Below, in pieces: positions 17,615 to 27,573 of a DNA stretch of 64,000 nucleotides; the stretch's first letter is position 1; each line of letters opens with the position of its first letter. The notes beneath the pieces are model-generated. The model was not told the DNA's origin. It made no database searches and saw nothing but the letters and a program-made list of their open reading frames with translations. The DNA is from Acetobacter orientalis (GTDB taxonomy: Bacteria; Pseudomonadota; Alphaproteobacteria; Acetobacterales; Acetobacteraceae): positions 168,298 through 232,297 of the forward strand of contig NZ_BAMX01000006.1 of the NCBI RefSeq assembly GCF_000963965.1, read 5' to 3'. A program made the translations under genes and the position numbers.

Positions 17615-18946
17615 ATGCAGGTTACCGAGACCCTTTCCGAAGGGCTGAAGCGTGGTTTTACCATTACCATTCCGGCAGCTGATCTTGATGCGAAGCAGGA
17701 AGCTCGCCTTAAGGAAGTTGCCGCGGGCCTGAAACTCCCCGGTTTCCGTCCGGGTAAAGTGCCTGTGTCTATTGCACGCCAGCGTTATGCTGATGCCGTG
17801 CGCGCAGAAGTGCTTGAGCAGGCTGTTTCTGAAGCGCTTAGCTCCACATTGGATGAACGCGGTCTCCGTCCTGCTGGTCAGCCTAAGGTTGATCTGGTTT
17901 CTGGGCAAGAGCAGGGTAAAGACCTTGAGTTCAAGGTTGAAACCGAAATTCTGCCAGAAATTACAGTGCCAGACCTGTCTGACCTGTTTCTGACACGCCT
18001 TAAAGCCGTTGCTGGCGACGAAGCCATTGATAAAGTTGTGGCCGACATTGCTAAGCGCCAGCGTAACTTTGAAGTGGTTGAAGAAGTCCGTCCGTCCGTT
18101 AAGGGTGACGTACTCACAATCGACTTCGTTGGTAAGCGCGATGGTGTTGCTTTTGATGGTGGCACCGCTGAAGACGTGAACGTTGAACTGGGCGGCGAAG
18201 GGTTTATTCCCGGTTTTGCTGAACAGATCGAAGGTATGCAGCCGGGTGAAGAAAAAGTTATCACGGTAACTTTCCCTGAAAACTACGGTGCAGAAGAGCT
18301 TGCTGGTAAAGAAGCAACGTTCGACATTAAGGTGAAGGCTCTGAAAAAAGCCGTTGATGCACCGATTGATGACGAACTGGCTAAAAAGCTCGGTTTTGAA
18401 ACCCTTGAACAACTGCGTGACCTTGTGCGCAAGCAGGTTGAAGGGGAATACGAACAGCTGACACGCCTGCGTATTAAGCGTGACCTGCTGGATGCTCTGG
18501 CTGCCAAAACCAACTTCGAAGCACCAGAAGGCATGGTTGACGCTGAGTTCAACCAGATCTGGCAGCGCGTTGAAGCTGACCGCAAAGCGGGTGAGCTGGA
18601 CGAAGAAGATCAGGGCAAAGACGAAGAAACCCTGCGTGCTGACTACCGCAAAATTGCAGAACGCCGCGTAAAGCTGGGTCTGCTGCTTGCTGAAATTGGC
18701 CGTAAAAACGCTATTACCGTTACCAACGACGAACTTGGCCGTGCCATGCGCGCAGAAGCAATGCGCTATCAGGGCCAAGAACAGCAGGTGTTTGAGTTCT
18801 TCCAGAAGAACCCGCAGGCCGTTGAATCGCTCAGAGGCCCAATCTTTGAAAACAAGGTTGTGGACTACCTGATCGAACTTGCGAAGGTGGAGGACAAAGA
18901 AGTCACTCCAGAAGAGTTGTCGGATATACCGCCAGCTAACATCTGA
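17615..18946 (+). CDS. tig: Trigger factor
   Basis: Trigger factor, 443 residues, is the ribosome-bound chaperone and prolyl isomerase that receives nascent chains. The N-terminal ribosome-docking loop reads GLKLPGFRPGKVP (about 39-51). The FKBP-like domain covers about 150-245 (VKGDVLTIDFVGKRDG, GFAEQIEGMQPGEEK). The charged helical C-terminal domain completes it. Length is standard. clpP and clpX follow, the usual bacterial order. The antisense strand happens to be open across the whole gene, which reflects codon bias here. Confidence 0.97.
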   Translation: MQVTETLSEGLKRGFTITIPAADLDAKQEARLKEVAAGLKLPGFRPGKVPVSIARQRYADAVRAEVLEQAVSEALSSTLDERGLRPAGQPKVDLVSGQEQGKDLEFKVETEILPEITVPDLSDLFLTRLKAVAGDEAIDKVVADIAKRQRNFEVVEEVRPSVKGDVLTIDFVGKRDGVAFDGGTAEDVNVELGGEGFIPGFAEQIEGMQPGEEKVITVTFPENYGAEELAGKEATFDIKVKALKKAVDAPIDDELAKKLGFETLEQLRDLVRKQVEGEYEQLTRLRIKRDLLDALAAKTNFEAPEGMVDAEFNQIWQRVEADRKAGELDEEDQGKDEETLRADYRKIAERRVKLGLLLAEIGRKNAITVTNDELGRAMRAEAMRYQGQEQQVFEFFQKNPQAVESLRGPIFENKVVDYLIELAKVEDKEVTPEELSDIPPANI

Positions 18947-18953
18947 GCCTTTT

Positions 18954-18990
18954 GTGTCCCGCCAGTGTGAACTGGCGGGACACTCTTTTT
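18954..18990 (+). terminator. Rho-independent terminator after tig
   Basis: GTGTCCCGCCAGT (18954-18966) pairs perfectly with ACTGGCGGGACAC (18971-18983) around a GTGA loop and is followed by TCTTTTT. It starts 7 nt after the tig stop, so clpP is likely to have its own promoter. Confidence 0.95.
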
Positions 18991-19012
18991 CAGACTGTTT
19001 TTCTTTTCCGGG

Positions 19013-19068
19013 GTGGCATATTGCCACATTATCTCTATCTTGAATAAAGAGTGCCCAAACAACCATCC
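19013..19068 (+). promoter_or_regulatory. clpP upstream region: palindrome and possible heat-shock promoter
   Basis: GTGGCA-TAT-TGCCAC (19013-19027) is a perfect 6-bp inverted repeat. Just downstream CTTGAA (19039-19044) followed 18 nt later by CCATCC resembles the -35/-10 layout of alphaproteobacterial RpoH promoters. This would fit a heat-shock protease gene placed behind a strong terminator. The palindrome is certain; the promoter call is weak. Confidence 0.35.
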
Positions 19069-19114
19069 GGTTTTGGCCGGGTGGGTTTTGGGTTTGTGCA
19101 GGTTTTTTACGGGA

Positions 19115-19780
19115 ATGACTAACATGAGGGATCGTGATCCCGTTGAGATTTTCAGCAACGCTATGGTGCCAATGGTGGTCGAGCAGACCTCTCGTGGCGA
19201 GCGGGCATTCGATATCTTTTCCCGCCTGCTGCAGGAGCGCATCATTTTTCTGACAGGCCCGGTCTATGATCAGGTGGCCTCTCTTATCTCAGCGCAGCTT
19301 CTTTACCTTGAAAGCGTAAACCCCACGAAGGAAATTTCCTTCTACATCAACAGCCCCGGTGGCGTTGTGTCTGCGGGTTTGGCTATCTATGACACCATGC
19401 AGTATATTCGCAGCCCCGTAAGCACGGTGTGCATTGGGCAGGCCGCCTCTATGGGGTCTTTGCTGCTGGCTGGTGGTGAAAAAGGGCGGCGGTTTGCGCT
19501 GCCAAATGCGCGTGTCATGGTGCACCAGCCTTCTGGTGGGGCGCAGGGGCAGGCGAGCGATATCGAAATTCAGGCCAAGGAAATTCTGATTATCCGCCAG
19601 CGCCTGAACGAGATTTATCGTGAGCATACAGGCCAAACGCTGGAAGATATTGAGCAGAAGTTGGAGCGTGATAGCTACATGTCTGCCGATGAAGCAAAAG
19701 CTTTTGGTATTGTGGACAACGTAATTACGCACCACAAAGCAACCGATGACACGGCTAAGAAGGATAAAGACCATCCTTAA
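19115..19780 (+). CDS. clpP: ATP-dependent Clp protease proteolytic subunit ClpP
   Basis: ClpP, 221 residues, forms the serine-protease barrel that degrades proteins unfolded by ClpX or ClpA. The nucleophile Ser is residue 112 (GQAASMGS), the His is residue 137 (MVHQPSGG), and the acidic partner lies in [11 protein letters not shown]. The N-terminal [20 protein letters not shown] is typical. The start is ATG at 19115 (MTNMRDRD) with GGGA upstream; ATG at 19124 is an alternative. The frame stays open upstream, but that stretch holds the terminator and promoter region. Confidence 0.97.
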   Translation: MTNMRDRDPVEIFSNAMVPMVVEQTSRGERAFDIFSRLLQERIIFLTGPVYDQVASLISAQLLYLESVNPTKEISFYINSPGGVVSAGLAIYDTMQYIRSPVSTVCIGQAASMGSLLLAGGEKGRRFALPNARVMVHQPSGGAQGQASDIEIQAKEILIIRQRLNEIYREHTGQTLEDIEQKLERDSYMSADEAKAFGIVDNVITHHKATDDTAKKDKDHP

Positions 19781-19900
19781 TCTGGTGTACAGTGACATTC
19801 CTGCTACAAAGTGGGAATGGTCTGACCTGATGAAGGCAGATGAGGTCTATAACACGGTTCTCGGTTCTCTGAGGCCAGGGATGATCGAGGGAGTGGGCTC

Positions 19901-21166
19901 ATGAACGCGAAGTCCGGTGATTCCAAGAATACGCTTTACTGCTCTTTTTGCGGTAAGTCTCAGCATGAAGTGCGCAAGCTTATAGCTGGCCCCACCGTTT
20001 TCATCTGCGATGAATGCGTTGAGCTTTGCATGGATATTATCCGTGAAGAGCACAAAACCACGCTGGTTAAATCGCGCGAGGGTGTGCCCACGCCCAAAGA
20101 AATCTGCAAAGTGTTGGACGACTACGTAATTGGCCAGTTTGAGGCCAAGAAGGTTTTGTCTGTTGCAGTGCATAACCACTACAAGCGTCTGACACAGGCC
20201 GCTAAAAGCAACGATGTTGAAATTGCAAAATCCAACATTCTGCTTATTGGCCCAACGGGTTCTGGTAAAACGCTTCTGGCGCAAACCCTTGCCCGTATTC
20301 TGGACGTGCCCTTTACTATGGCTGATGCCACAACGCTGACAGAAGCAGGCTATGTTGGGGAAGATGTTGAAAACATTATCCTTAAACTCTTGCAGGCTTC
20401 TGACTACAATGTGGAGCGTGCGCAGCGCGGTATTGTTTACATCGATGAAATTGATAAAATTTCTCGTAAGTCAGACAATCCCTCCATTACGCGCGATGTT
20501 AGCGGTGAGGGCGTGCAGCAAGCCCTGCTGAAATTGATGGAAGGCACGGTTGCGTCTGTGCCGCCACAAGGGGGGCGTAAGCACCCACAGCAGGAATTTT
20601 TGCAGGTTGATACCACCAACATGCTGTTTATTTGTGGTGGTGCTTTTGCTGGCTTGGATAAAATTATCTCAGCACGTGGCAAGGGTTCGGGCATTGGTTT
20701 TGGTGCCGATGTACGCTCAACCGATGAACGCCGCACCGGCGAAATTCTGCATGATGTTGAGCCAGAAGACCTGATGAAATTTGGGCTTATTCCCGAATTT
20801 ATTGGCCGTCTGCCTGTGTTGGCAACATTGGGCGATCTGGACGAAGAGGCTTTGATTCGAATTTTGAGCGAACCAAAGAACGCTCTGGTTAAACAGTACC
20901 AGCGCTTGTTCCAGATGGAAGATGTGCAGCTTACCTTTACGGAGGATGCACTGAAGGCCATTGCAGATAGAGCAATTAAACGTAAAACCGGTGCGCGCGG
21001 CCTGCGTTCCATTATGGAAAGCATCCTAATGTCGACCATGTTTGACCTGCCTGGGTTAAACACGGTGGAAGAAGTGGTTGTGAACCGTGATGTGGCGGAG
21101 GAGAAAACGAGCCCCGTCTATGTTTACGGAAAAAGTAAAGACGTACCGACCGAACAGTCGGCATAA
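19901..21166 (+). CDS. clpX: Clp protease ATP-binding subunit ClpX
   Basis: ClpX, 421 residues, is the hexameric unfoldase of ClpXP. The zinc-binding domain is at the N-terminus ([11 protein letters not shown], then CDECVELC). The AAA+ core has Walker A GPTGSGKT, Walker [11 protein letters not shown] and a sensor arginine region [11 protein letters not shown]. It follows clpP with a 120-nt gap and no obvious terminator, so a shared transcript is likely. Length is standard. Confidence 0.97.
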   Translation: MNAKSGDSKNTLYCSFCGKSQHEVRKLIAGPTVFICDECVELCMDIIREEHKTTLVKSREGVPTPKEICKVLDDYVIGQFEAKKVLSVAVHNHYKRLTQAAKSNDVEIAKSNILLIGPTGSGKTLLAQTLARILDVPFTMADATTLTEAGYVGEDVENIILKLLQASDYNVERAQRGIVYIDEIDKISRKSDNPSITRDVSGEGVQQALLKLMEGTVASVPPQGGRKHPQQEFLQVDTTNMLFICGGAFAGLDKIISARGKGSGIGFGADVRSTDERRTGEILHDVEPEDLMKFGLIPEFIGRLPVLATLGDLDEEALIRILSEPKNALVKQYQRLFQMEDVQLTFTEDALKAIADRAIKRKTGARGLRSIMESILMSTMFDLPGLNTVEEVVVNRDVAEEKTSPVYVYGKSKDVPTEQSA

Positions 21167-21178
21167 ATTAGCGTAAAA

Positions 21179-21215
21179 AAGCCAGCAGGGGGCAACCTTC
21201 TGCTGGCTTAGTTTT
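21179..21215 (+). terminator. Terminator after clpX
   Basis: AAGCCAGCAG (21179-21188) pairs with CTGCTGGCTT (21200-21209), with further G-U and G-C pairs inside. TAGTTTT follows. It begins 12 nt after the clpX stop and separates clpX from lon. Confidence 0.85.
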
Positions 21216-21252
21216 CTGGTGCCTATTGAGAAATGGGCTTTCGTAACGACAT

Positions 21253-21283
21253 GTAGAGGCAGAGGCCTTGTTGGCGCCTCTAC
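21253..21283 (+). other. Hairpin in the lon leader
   Basis: GTAGAGGC (21253-21260) and GCCTCTAC (21276-21283) are perfect complements with a 15-nt loop. They lie 65 nt before the lon start in the 180-nt clpX-lon gap. A second, overlapping pairing (CCTTG with CAAGG at 21287-21291) would compete with it. It may be a leader structure or an operator. No known element was recognised. Confidence 0.4.
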
Positions 21284-21347
21284 GGGCCAAGGGGCATGCC
21301 ACAAACTGGGTGTCTCGGCCTGGATCGTCCTTGAAGGAGGTCATGGT

Positions 21348-23861
21348 ATGGCTGAAGAAAAGAAACCAGCAGTCAAGCGGAAGCGTAAAGCACCGGTAAA
21401 AGGGCGGGCAACCAAGGCCGTTGCCCCTGTTGCAGCCGGTGTGGAAACCCAAGGGGCAGCTGTAGCCGCACCTAAAGGCGCAGACCGTGTAGCTGTTTTG
21501 CCGCTGCGCGATATTGTGGTTTTTCCGCATATGATTGTGCCCTTGTTTGTTGGGCGCGAAAAATCAGTCAAAGCGTTAGAGTCTGTGACGCGCGACGACC
21601 GGCAAATTTTGCTGGTTGCACAAAAAGATGCAGCACAAGACGACCCAAGTGTTGATGACGTGTACCGCTTTGGTACGGTCTCAACCATTCTGCAATTGCT
21701 TAAGCTGCCAGATGGCACGGTTAAAGTGCTGGTTGAAGGCGTGCGCCGTGCCAAGGTGAAAGCCCTGCACGATGTAGACGGCCATTTTGAGGCAGAAATT
21801 GAAGACATGCCCGAAGAGCCTGCTATTGGGGCCGAGGCAGAAGCGCTGGGGCGCTCTATTGTCTCTCAATTTGAAGACTACATTAAGCTTAACAAAAAAA
21901 TTGCGTCTGAAGTTCTGGTGTCTTTGGGCCAGATTACAGACCTGTCCAAACTGGTTGATACTGTTGCCAGCCATCTGAACCTCAAGATTTCCGAAAAGCA
22001 GGAAATTCTTGAAGCGCCGACTGTCATGCAGCAGATGGAAAAAGTTTTTGCCCATATCGAGGCAGAAATTGGCGTGTTGCAGGTTGAGAAAAAAATTCGC
22101 AACCGCGTTAAGCGCCAGATGGAAAAAACCCAACGCGAATATTATTTGAATGAGCAGCTTAAAGCCATTCAGAAAGAGTTGGGTGAGGGCGAAGACGGTA
22201 AAGACGAAACCAGCGAACTTGAAGAGCGCATAGCCAAAACCAAGCTCTCGAAAGAGGCGCGGGAAAAAGCCATTGCCGAGCTTAAAAAGCTGCGTGGCAT
22301 GTCGGCTATGTCTGCCGAATCGACGGTGGTGCGTAACTATCTCGACTGGATTTTGGGTATTCCTTGGAAGAAGCGCACCAAGGTACGCCATGACCTAGGC
22401 GAAGCTGAGAAAATTCTGGATACCGACCACTACGCTCTGGATAAAGTGAAAGAGCGTATTCTTGAGTATTTGGCAGTGCAGAGCCGCTCTCAAAAACTCA
22501 AGGGGCCAATTTTGTGCCTAGTGGGGCCTCCGGGGGTGGGTAAAACCTCTCTGGCCCGCTCTATTGCTAAGGCGACAGGCCGCCAGTACGTGCGTATGTC
22601 TTTAGGTGGCGTGCGTGATGAGGCCGAGATTCGTGGGCACCGTAGAACCTATATTGGGTCTATGCCGGGTAAAATTATTCAGGGCATGAAAAAGGCCAAG
22701 GTTTCTAACCCGCTCTTTTTGCTCGATGAAATTGATAAGCTGGGTGCTGATTGGCGCGGCGACCCGGCATCTGCCCTGCTTGAGGTGCTCGACCCAGAAC
22801 AGAACAGCACGTTTGCCGATCATTATCTGGAAGTAGATTATGATTTGTCTGATGTGATGTTTGTCACAACGGCCAATAGCCTGAACATGCCCCAGCCTTT
22901 GCTGGATCGTATGGAGATTATCCGGCTGTCTGGGTACACAGAAGATGAGAAGGTGGAAATTTGCCGCCGCCATCTGATTGCAAAGCAGGCTGAGGCCCAT
23001 AACCTTAAAAAGGGTGAGTGGTCGCTGAGTGATGACGCATTGCGTGACCTCATTCGTTACTACACGCGTGAGGCTGGCGTACGAAGCCTTGAGCGTGAAA
23101 TTGCGAATCTTGCCCGCAAGGTCGTGAAAGAGATTGTGACCGGTAAAGCCAAGAAAGTGGCTATTACCGTGCGTAATCTTGAAAAATATGCAGGCGTTAA
23201 GCGGTATAGCTTTGGCCAGACAGAAGCCGAAGATATGGTGGGTATTGTAACCGGTCTGGCCTGGACAGAGGTTGGTGGTGAAATTCTGACCATTGAAAGC
23301 GTTATGGTGCCCGGTAAAGGCGGCATTGTTGAAACCGGCAAGCTGGGTGATGTCATGAAAGAAAGTGTCTCTGCTGCTTTCTCTTATGTACGGAGCCGCG
23401 CCACGACCTTTGGTATTGTACCCACCCTGTTTGAAAAGCGCAGTTTCCATGTGCATGTGCCTGAAGGCGCGACTCCTAAAGACGGGCCTTCAGCCGGTAT
23501 TGCCATGGCAACATCGTTGGTTAGTGTCCTAACGGGTATTCCTGTTCGGCGCGATGTTGCTATGACCGGCGAGATCACTTTACGGGGCCGTGTATTGCCT
23601 ATTGGGGGCTTGAAAGAGAAGCTTCTGGCGGCTGTGCGGGCAGGGATCCAGACGGTCTTTATTCCGAAAGAAAATGAGAAAGACCTCGCGGAAATTCCTG
23701 AATCTGTGAAGAAAGATTTGGAAATTGTACCCGTTGCTCATGTTGATGAAGTTTTGGCGCGCGCCTTGGTGCGTAAGCCCCAGCCCATACATTGGGAAGA
23801 GGTGCCAGAACCCGTTGCAGGGGCGGAAGGAAACAAGCCTGCGGCTGTTCTGCCGCACTGA
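21348..23861 (+). CDS. lon: ATP-dependent protease Lon
   Basis: Lon, 837 residues, degrades misfolded and short-lived regulatory proteins in the cytoplasm. A Lys/Arg-rich extension covers about residues 3-45. Then come the LON substrate domain ([20 protein letters not shown]), the AAA+ module (Walker A GPPGVGKT near 399, Walker [10 protein letters not shown]) and the protease domain with Ser 715 in DGPSAGIAM and the dyad Lys in [13 protein letters not shown] at 21348 follows AAGGAGG by 7 nt. The basic N-terminal extension is longer than in the best-known Lon proteins. Confidence 0.97.
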   Translation: MAEEKKPAVKRKRKAPVKGRATKAVAPVAAGVETQGAAVAAPKGADRVAVLPLRDIVVFPHMIVPLFVGREKSVKALESVTRDDRQILLVAQKDAAQDDPSVDDVYRFGTVSTILQLLKLPDGTVKVLVEGVRRAKVKALHDVDGHFEAEIEDMPEEPAIGAEAEALGRSIVSQFEDYIKLNKKIASEVLVSLGQITDLSKLVDTVASHLNLKISEKQEILEAPTVMQQMEKVFAHIEAEIGVLQVEKKIRNRVKRQMEKTQREYYLNEQLKAIQKELGEGEDGKDETSELEERIAKTKLSKEAREKAIAELKKLRGMSAMSAESTVVRNYLDWILGIPWKKRTKVRHDLGEAEKILDTDHYALDKVKERILEYLAVQSRSQKLKGPILCLVGPPGVGKTSLARSIAKATGRQYVRMSLGGVRDEAEIRGHRRTYIGSMPGKIIQGMKKAKVSNPLFLLDEIDKLGADWRGDPASALLEVLDPEQNSTFADHYLEVDYDLSDVMFVTTANSLNMPQPLLDRMEIIRLSGYTEDEKVEICRRHLIAKQAEAHNLKKGEWSLSDDALRDLIRYYTREAGVRSLEREIANLARKVVKEIVTGKAKKVAITVRNLEKYAGVKRYSFGQTEAEDMVGIVTGLAWTEVGGEILTIESVMVPGKGGIVETGKLGDVMKESVSAAFSYVRSRATTFGIVPTLFEKRSFHVHVPEGATPKDGPSAGIAMATSLVSVLTGIPVRRDVAMTGEITLRGRVLPIGGLKEKLLAAVRAGIQTVFIPKENEKDLAEIPESVKKDLEIVPVAHVDEVLARALVRKPQPIHWEEVPEPVAGAEGNKPAAVLPH

Positions 23862-23870
23862 GACGAAACA

Positions 23871-23932
23871 GCACTATGTAGCCAAACTTTGCGCTTGGTC
23901 GGTTGACGTGGCGAAAAACGGCTTCATAGTGC
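23871..23932 (+). promoter_or_regulatory. hupB promoter framed by a 13-nt inverted repeat
   Basis: TTGACG (23903-23908) and CATAGT (23925-23930) with a 16-nt spacer make a good sigma70 promoter for hupB. The segment is framed by inverted copies: GCACTATGTAGCC (23871-23883) and GGCTTCATAGTGC (23920-23932), 12 of 13 positions complementary. The right arm covers the -10. This could be an operator, or an RNA stem at the end of lon mRNA. No T-run follows, so a simple terminator is less likely. Confidence 0.5.
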
Positions 23933-24004
23933 GACCGGGAAGCGGACAGGCGGACAGAGCCGCCCGCCGCGCCAGTAATTTTGATATTTAGAGAAAGGCG
24001 TAAA

Positions 24005-24289
24005 ATGGATAAGCCGCTCAACAAGCAGGAACTCGTATCGGCAGTGGCCGACAAAGTAGCCCTGCCAAAAGCGAAAGCTGGAGAAGTGGTTGACGCCGTG
24101 TTTGGTGCAATCGAAGAAGCTCTTTCTCGTGGGCAGGAAGTGCGTCTTGTTGGTTTCGGTACATTTGTGACCGCAAGCCGTAAGGCCGCCAAAGGGCGTA
24201 ATCCACGCACGGGTGAAGAAATTGATATTCCGGCTTCTACCTCTGTTCGGTTCAAGCCGGGCAAGGCATTGAAAGACGCCGTAAGCTAA
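24005..24289 (+). CDS. hupB: DNA-binding protein HU
   Basis: HU, 94 residues, is a small histone-like dimer that bends and compacts DNA. The N-terminal helices (NKQELVSAVADKV) are followed by the DNA-arm signature VGFGTFVTASRKAAKGRNPRTG and a C-terminal VRFKPGKALKDAV. Length is standard. ATG at 24005 sits 7 nt after AAAGG. Position after lon is conserved in many Proteobacteria. Confidence 0.97.
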   Translation: MDKPLNKQELVSAVADKVALPKAKAGEVVDAVFGAIEEALSRGQEVRLVGFGTFVTASRKAAKGRNPRTGEEIDIPASTSVRFKPGKALKDAVS

Positions 24290-24317
24290 TTTTTTACAAA
24301 AATTAGTTTTTTTGGCT

Positions 24318-24363
24318 AACGGGCTGCAAAACCTTAAAAAAAGGGGTTGCAGCCCGTTTCCGT
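24318..24363 (+). terminator. Terminator after hupB
   Basis: AACGGGCTGCAA (24318-24329) pairs perfectly with TTGCAGCCCGTT (24347-24358), with a 17-nt loop that can itself pair further (CCTT with AAGG). TCCGTTT follows. It ends 20 nt before tRNA-Val. Confidence 0.9.
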
Positions 24364-24382
24364 TTGTGGCACATACTGCGGC

Positions 24383-24457
24383 GGGCGGTTAGCTCAGCGG
24401 TAGAGCGTCTCGTTTACACCGAGATGGCCGGGGGTTCGATCCCCTCACCGCCCACCA
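24383..24457 (+). tRNA. tRNA-Val (anticodon UAC)
   Basis: GGGCGGT pairs with ACCGCCC as acceptor stem. The D arm is TAGCTCAGCGGTAGAGC, the anticodon stem TCTCG/CGAGA holds TTTACAC with anticodon TAC, and the T arm is GGGGGTTCGATCCCC. CCA is encoded (24455-24457). Confidence 0.97.
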
Positions 24458-24485
24458 TTACCTCACATTGGTAATATTACGATAA

Positions 24486-24512
24486 GGAAGAGCCTCAGGC
24501 TCTTCCCTTCGT
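24486..24512 (+). terminator. Hairpin after tRNA-Val
   Basis: GGAAGAGCCT (24486-24495) and AGGCTCTTCC (24497-24506) form a near-perfect palindrome; the real loop would take CTCAG or so. The following bases are CTTCGTG, so the T-run is poor. It is most likely the tRNA terminator. Confidence 0.6.
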
Positions 24513-24550
24513 GCCTTTCTCATAAAAAAGTAAAAATCTGGTTATCATAT

Positions 24551-24596
24551 TATAATAATCAGGTGAGCGTACCAAGTAATCACGGGAAAGTTCCCG
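24551..24596 (+). promoter_or_regulatory. Candidate nuo promoter region
   Basis: A perfect -10 hexamer TATAAT is at 24551-24556 in an AT-rich stretch, but no clear -35 is 16-18 nt upstream. CGGGAA-AG-TTCCCG (24583-24596) is a 6-bp palindrome downstream of the predicted start, a possible operator. The leader to nuoA would be about 130 nt. Confidence 0.4.
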
Positions 24597-24695
24597 CCAA
24601 TACCTCTGGCAGGCATGGTTGTGTGAAGAACTTGGGAGTAGGCTTACTGCAAGACGTTTGGTTTAGCGACCTTAGCGCATTGCAGGAGCCCCCTA

Positions 24696-25061
24696 ATGCA
24701 ATCTGTCCTTGGTGATTACGCGCCGGTTCTTATTTTCGGTGCTATTTCGGTTATTATAGCGGCTGCCATGTTGGGCATGGCATTGGTGAGTGGGCACCAG
24801 AAACCCTACCCAGAAAAAACAACGGCTTACGAGTGCGGCTTTGAAGCCTTTGATGATGCACGCCGCCGGTTTGATGTGCGTTTTTATCTGGTCGCAATTC
24901 TTTTCATTATTTTTGACCTCGAGGTCGCTTTTCTATTTCCGTGGGCAGTCAGCCTGTCACGCATTGGGCTTTTTGGTTTTCTTTCCATGTTGGGCTTTCT
25001 GAGCGTTTTAGGCATCGGCTTTCTGTATGAGTGGCGCAAAGGCGCGCTGGATTGGGATTGA
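24696..25061 (+). CDS. nuoA: NADH-quinone oxidoreductase subunit A
   Basis: NuoA, 121 residues, is a three-helix membrane subunit of complex I near the quinone site. The segment [20 protein letters not shown] between helices 1 and 2 is diagnostic, and [23 protein letters not shown] sequence forms helix 2. It opens a 13-gene operon. The gap to nuoB is 13 nt and carries AGGGAGA as that gene's ribosome site. Confidence 0.97.
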   Translation: MQSVLGDYAPVLIFGAISVIIAAAMLGMALVSGHQKPYPEKTTAYECGFEAFDDARRRFDVRFYLVAILFIIFDLEVAFLFPWAVSLSRIGLFGFLSMLGFLSVLGIGFLYEWRKGALDWD

Positions 25062-25074
25062 GGGAGAGCCGCCT

Positions 25075-25638
25075 ATGTCTACACATTCGCAAGAAGATAC
25101 CTTGCTCTGGAACCGTGAGGCGCTACCGCCCGGCCCAGAGCAGGATGCCGTGGTACGTGGTATTACCGGCGCTATAGCCGAGAAGGGCTTTGTGGTTGCC
25201 AACCTGGACAAGTTGGTAAACTGGGGCCGTACAGGCAGCTTGTGGCCTATGTCTTTTGGGTTGGCATGCTGTGCGGTGGAAATGATCCATGCCTACATGC
25301 CGCGTTACGACCTTGACCGTATGGGTATTATTCCCCGTGGGTCGCCCCGTCAGTCAGATGTGATGATTGTCGCGGGCACACTTACCAACAAAATGGCCCC
25401 TGTGCTGCGCCGCTTGTATGAGCAGATGGCAGAGCCACGGTGGGTTATCTCTATGGGCTCCTGCGCCAATGGGGGCGGGTATTACCATTATTCGTACTCG
25501 GTTGTGCGGGGGTGTGACCGTATTGTGCCGGTCGATGTGTACGTGCCCGGCTGCCCCCCAACGGCAGAGGCATTGATTTACGGCATTATGCTGCTGCAAA
25601 AGAAAATCCGCCGTACGGGAACCATTCTTCGTGGTTGA
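25075..25638 (+). CDS. nuoB: NADH-quinone oxidoreductase subunit B
   Basis: NuoB, 187 residues, carries the terminal [4Fe-4S] cluster N2, which passes electrons to quinone. Ligands are the tandem cysteines in LACCAVEM (65-66), [10 protein letters not shown] and [13 protein letters not shown] at 25075 is chosen after AGGGAGA; the frame is open further upstream inside nuoA. The stop overlaps the nuoC GTG start region by 8 nt. Confidence 0.97.
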   Translation: MSTHSQEDTLLWNREALPPGPEQDAVVRGITGAIAEKGFVVANLDKLVNWGRTGSLWPMSFGLACCAVEMIHAYMPRYDLDRMGIIPRGSPRQSDVMIVAGTLTNKMAPVLRRLYEQMAEPRWVISMGSCANGGGYYHYSYSVVRGCDRIVPVDVYVPGCPPTAEALIYGIMLLQKKIRRTGTILRG

Positions 25639-26293
25639 GGTGCCTGCCACAACGCAGTTTAGCAGCCTGCAAGGGCAGTTGGGGGCTATGGCGTTTACGC
25701 TGGCTACCACGCTGCCGGGTATTCATTCTGCTGCGGTTGAAAAAGATGAGCTTGTGGTGCGTACTACGCGCCAACAGCTTTTGCCGCTGCTTACGCTGTT
25801 AAGAGACAGTCCACATTACCGTTTTGAGCAACTGATGGATTTATGCGGGGTAGATTACCCAAGCCGCGTAGAGCGGTTTGACGTGGTCTATAACTTGCTT
25901 TCGGTTTCTTATAACCGGCGTATCCGCATTATCATCACGACAGATGAAAACACGCCTGTGCCGTCTGTACACCAGCTCTGGCCGAGTGCCACATGGTGGG
26001 AGCGTGAGTGTTACGACCTGTTTGGTGTGCGCTTTACGGGCCAACCCGACATGCGGCGTATTTTGACCGATGACGGGTTTGAGCATTTCCCGCTGCGCAA
26101 AGATTTCCCGCTGAGCGGGTATGAAGAAGTCCGATACGATGTTGAAAAACGTCAGGTGGTTAAAGAGCCTGTCTCTTTAACACAGGATTTTAGAGATTTC
26201 GACTTTGTCTCTCCTTGGGAGGGTATGCTGACCCTGCCGGGTGATGAAAAAGCACACGAAGTGAGACAGGGCATCAAGAGGGCCCGCGGATGA
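25631..26293 (+). CDS. nuoC: NADH-quinone oxidoreductase subunit C
   Basis: NuoC, 220 residues, is the 30-kDa subunit of the peripheral arm, at the interface with NuoD. Family signature: [24 protein letters not shown] and [18 protein letters not shown]. It is a separate gene, not fused to nuoD as in E. coli. It starts with GTG and ends in an ATGA overlap with nuoD. Confidence 0.96.
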   Translation: MVEVPATTQFSSLQGQLGAMAFTLATTLPGIHSAAVEKDELVVRTTRQQLLPLLTLLRDSPHYRFEQLMDLCGVDYPSRVERFDVVYNLLSVSYNRRIRIIITTDENTPVPSVHQLWPSATWWERECYDLFGVRFTGQPDMRRILTDDGFEHFPLRKDFPLSGYEEVRYDVEKRQVVKEPVSLTQDFRDFDFVSPWEGMLTLPGDEKAHEVRQGIKRARG

Positions 26294-27573
26294 CAGAGTT
26301 TAAAACCAACGCCCCCCTTGCACCGGGCGACGTACTGTTAAAGCAGGATATTCCCGAAACGCTTTTGCCAGACCAACTGGCAACTGCCGAGCCAAGACGC
26401 ATTGTCGAGTTTGACTCCCATAAACTTAACTTTGGGCCACAGCACCCCTCAGCACATGGTGTGCTGCGTTTGGTGTTGGAACTAGAGGGTGAGGTTGTTG
26501 CGCGAGCAGACCCGCATATAGGGCTTTTACACCGTGGAACTGAAAAACTTATAGAATATAAAAACTACCATAAAGCCTTACCGTATTTTGACCGGTTGGA
26601 TTATGCCTCGCCCATGTGTGAGGAGCAGGCGTTTGCGCTGGCTACGGAAAAATTACTAGGTATAGATATACCTGAACGTGCCAAATGGCTGCGGGTTATG
26701 TTTGCTGAAATTACCCGTGTGCTTAACCATATTCTCAATATTACCGCTATGGGGTTGGATTGTGGTGCCGTAACCCCCGCCCTGTGGGGGTATGAAGAGC
26801 GGGAAAAACTGCTGGAATTTTATGAGGCAGCATCTGGCGCACGTTTTCATGCCAATTACTTTCGCCCCGGTGGTGTAGCGCGTGATATTCCGACCGAACT
26901 AGAAGACCGCATAGGTGTATGGGCCAAAGAATTTCCGGCATGGATAAATGAGCTGGAAGGGTTGCTGACCGAAAATAGAATATGGAAACAACGCACGGTT
27001 GGTATTGGTATTTTTACAACCGAGCAGGCTTTGGCTTGGGGGTTTAGCGGCCCGTGCTTAAGGGCCTCTGGCGTGCCATGGGACTTAAGGCGTAGCCAAC
27101 CCTACGACAATTACCACAAGGTTGACTTTAAAGTGCCCGTTACCCGGCAGGGAGACTGTTACGACCGTTACTTGGTGCGTATTCAGGAAATGCGCGAAAG
27201 TGTAAAAATTATTGAGCAGTGCTTGGCGCAAATGCAGCCCGGTGCAGTAAAGGTGCAAGACCCTAAATTCTCACCGCCGCCGCGTGCTGAAATGAAACGC
27301 TCTATGGAAGCGCTCATTCACCACTTTAAACTCTATAGCGAGGGGTACCACGTACCACCTGGTGCTACGTACACAGCCGTAGAAAGCCCTAAGGGTGAGT
27401 TCGGTGTGTATTTGGTGGCCGATGGGTCTAACCGGCCATACCGCTGTAAAATTCGGCCCACAGGCTTTGCTCATTTACAAGCGCTGGATGAGATGTCTCG
27501 CCGGGCCATGCTGGCCGATATGGTGGCTGTTCTTGGCTCGCTTGATCTTGTGTTTGGGGAGGTAGACCGTTGA
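26290..27573 (+). CDS. nuoD: NADH-quinone oxidoreductase subunit D
   Basis: NuoD, 427 residues, is the 49-kDa subunit that forms the quinone pocket with Nuo[35 protein letters not shown] and [11 protein letters not shown] mark the pocket region. RVLNHILNI and [18 protein letters not shown] are also conserved. The start overlaps nuoC by 4 nt and the end overlaps nuoE by 4 nt. Confidence 0.97.
   Translation: MTEFKTNAPLAPGDVLLKQDIPETLLPDQLATAEPRRIVEFDSHKLNFGPQHPSAHGVLRLVLELEGEVVARADPHIGLLHRGTEKLIEYKNYHKALPYFDRLDYASPMCEEQAFALATEKLLGIDIPERAKWLRVMFAEITRVLNHILNITAMGLDCGAVTPALWGYEEREKLLEFYEAASGARFHANYFRPGGVARDIPTELEDRIGVWAKEFPAWINELEGLLTENRIWKQRTVGIGIFTTEQALAWGFSGPCLRASGVPWDLRRSQPYDNYHKVDFKVPVTRQGDCYDRYLVRIQEMRESVKIIEQCLAQMQPGAVKVQDPKFSPPPRAEMKRSMEALIHHFKLYSEGYHVPPGATYTAVESPKGEFGVYLVADGSNRPYRCKIRPTGFAHLQALDEMSRRAMLADMVAVLGSLDLVFGEVDR

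Noticed and set aside
22602..23456. A 284-codon minus-strand frame inside lon
   Set aside because: It lies wholly within a well-conserved lon coding region and shows no recognisable protein.
24318..24506. Inverted repeats around tRNA-Val as ends of a mobile element
   Set aside because: They are explained as the hupB terminator and the tRNA terminator; no target duplication or transposase is present.
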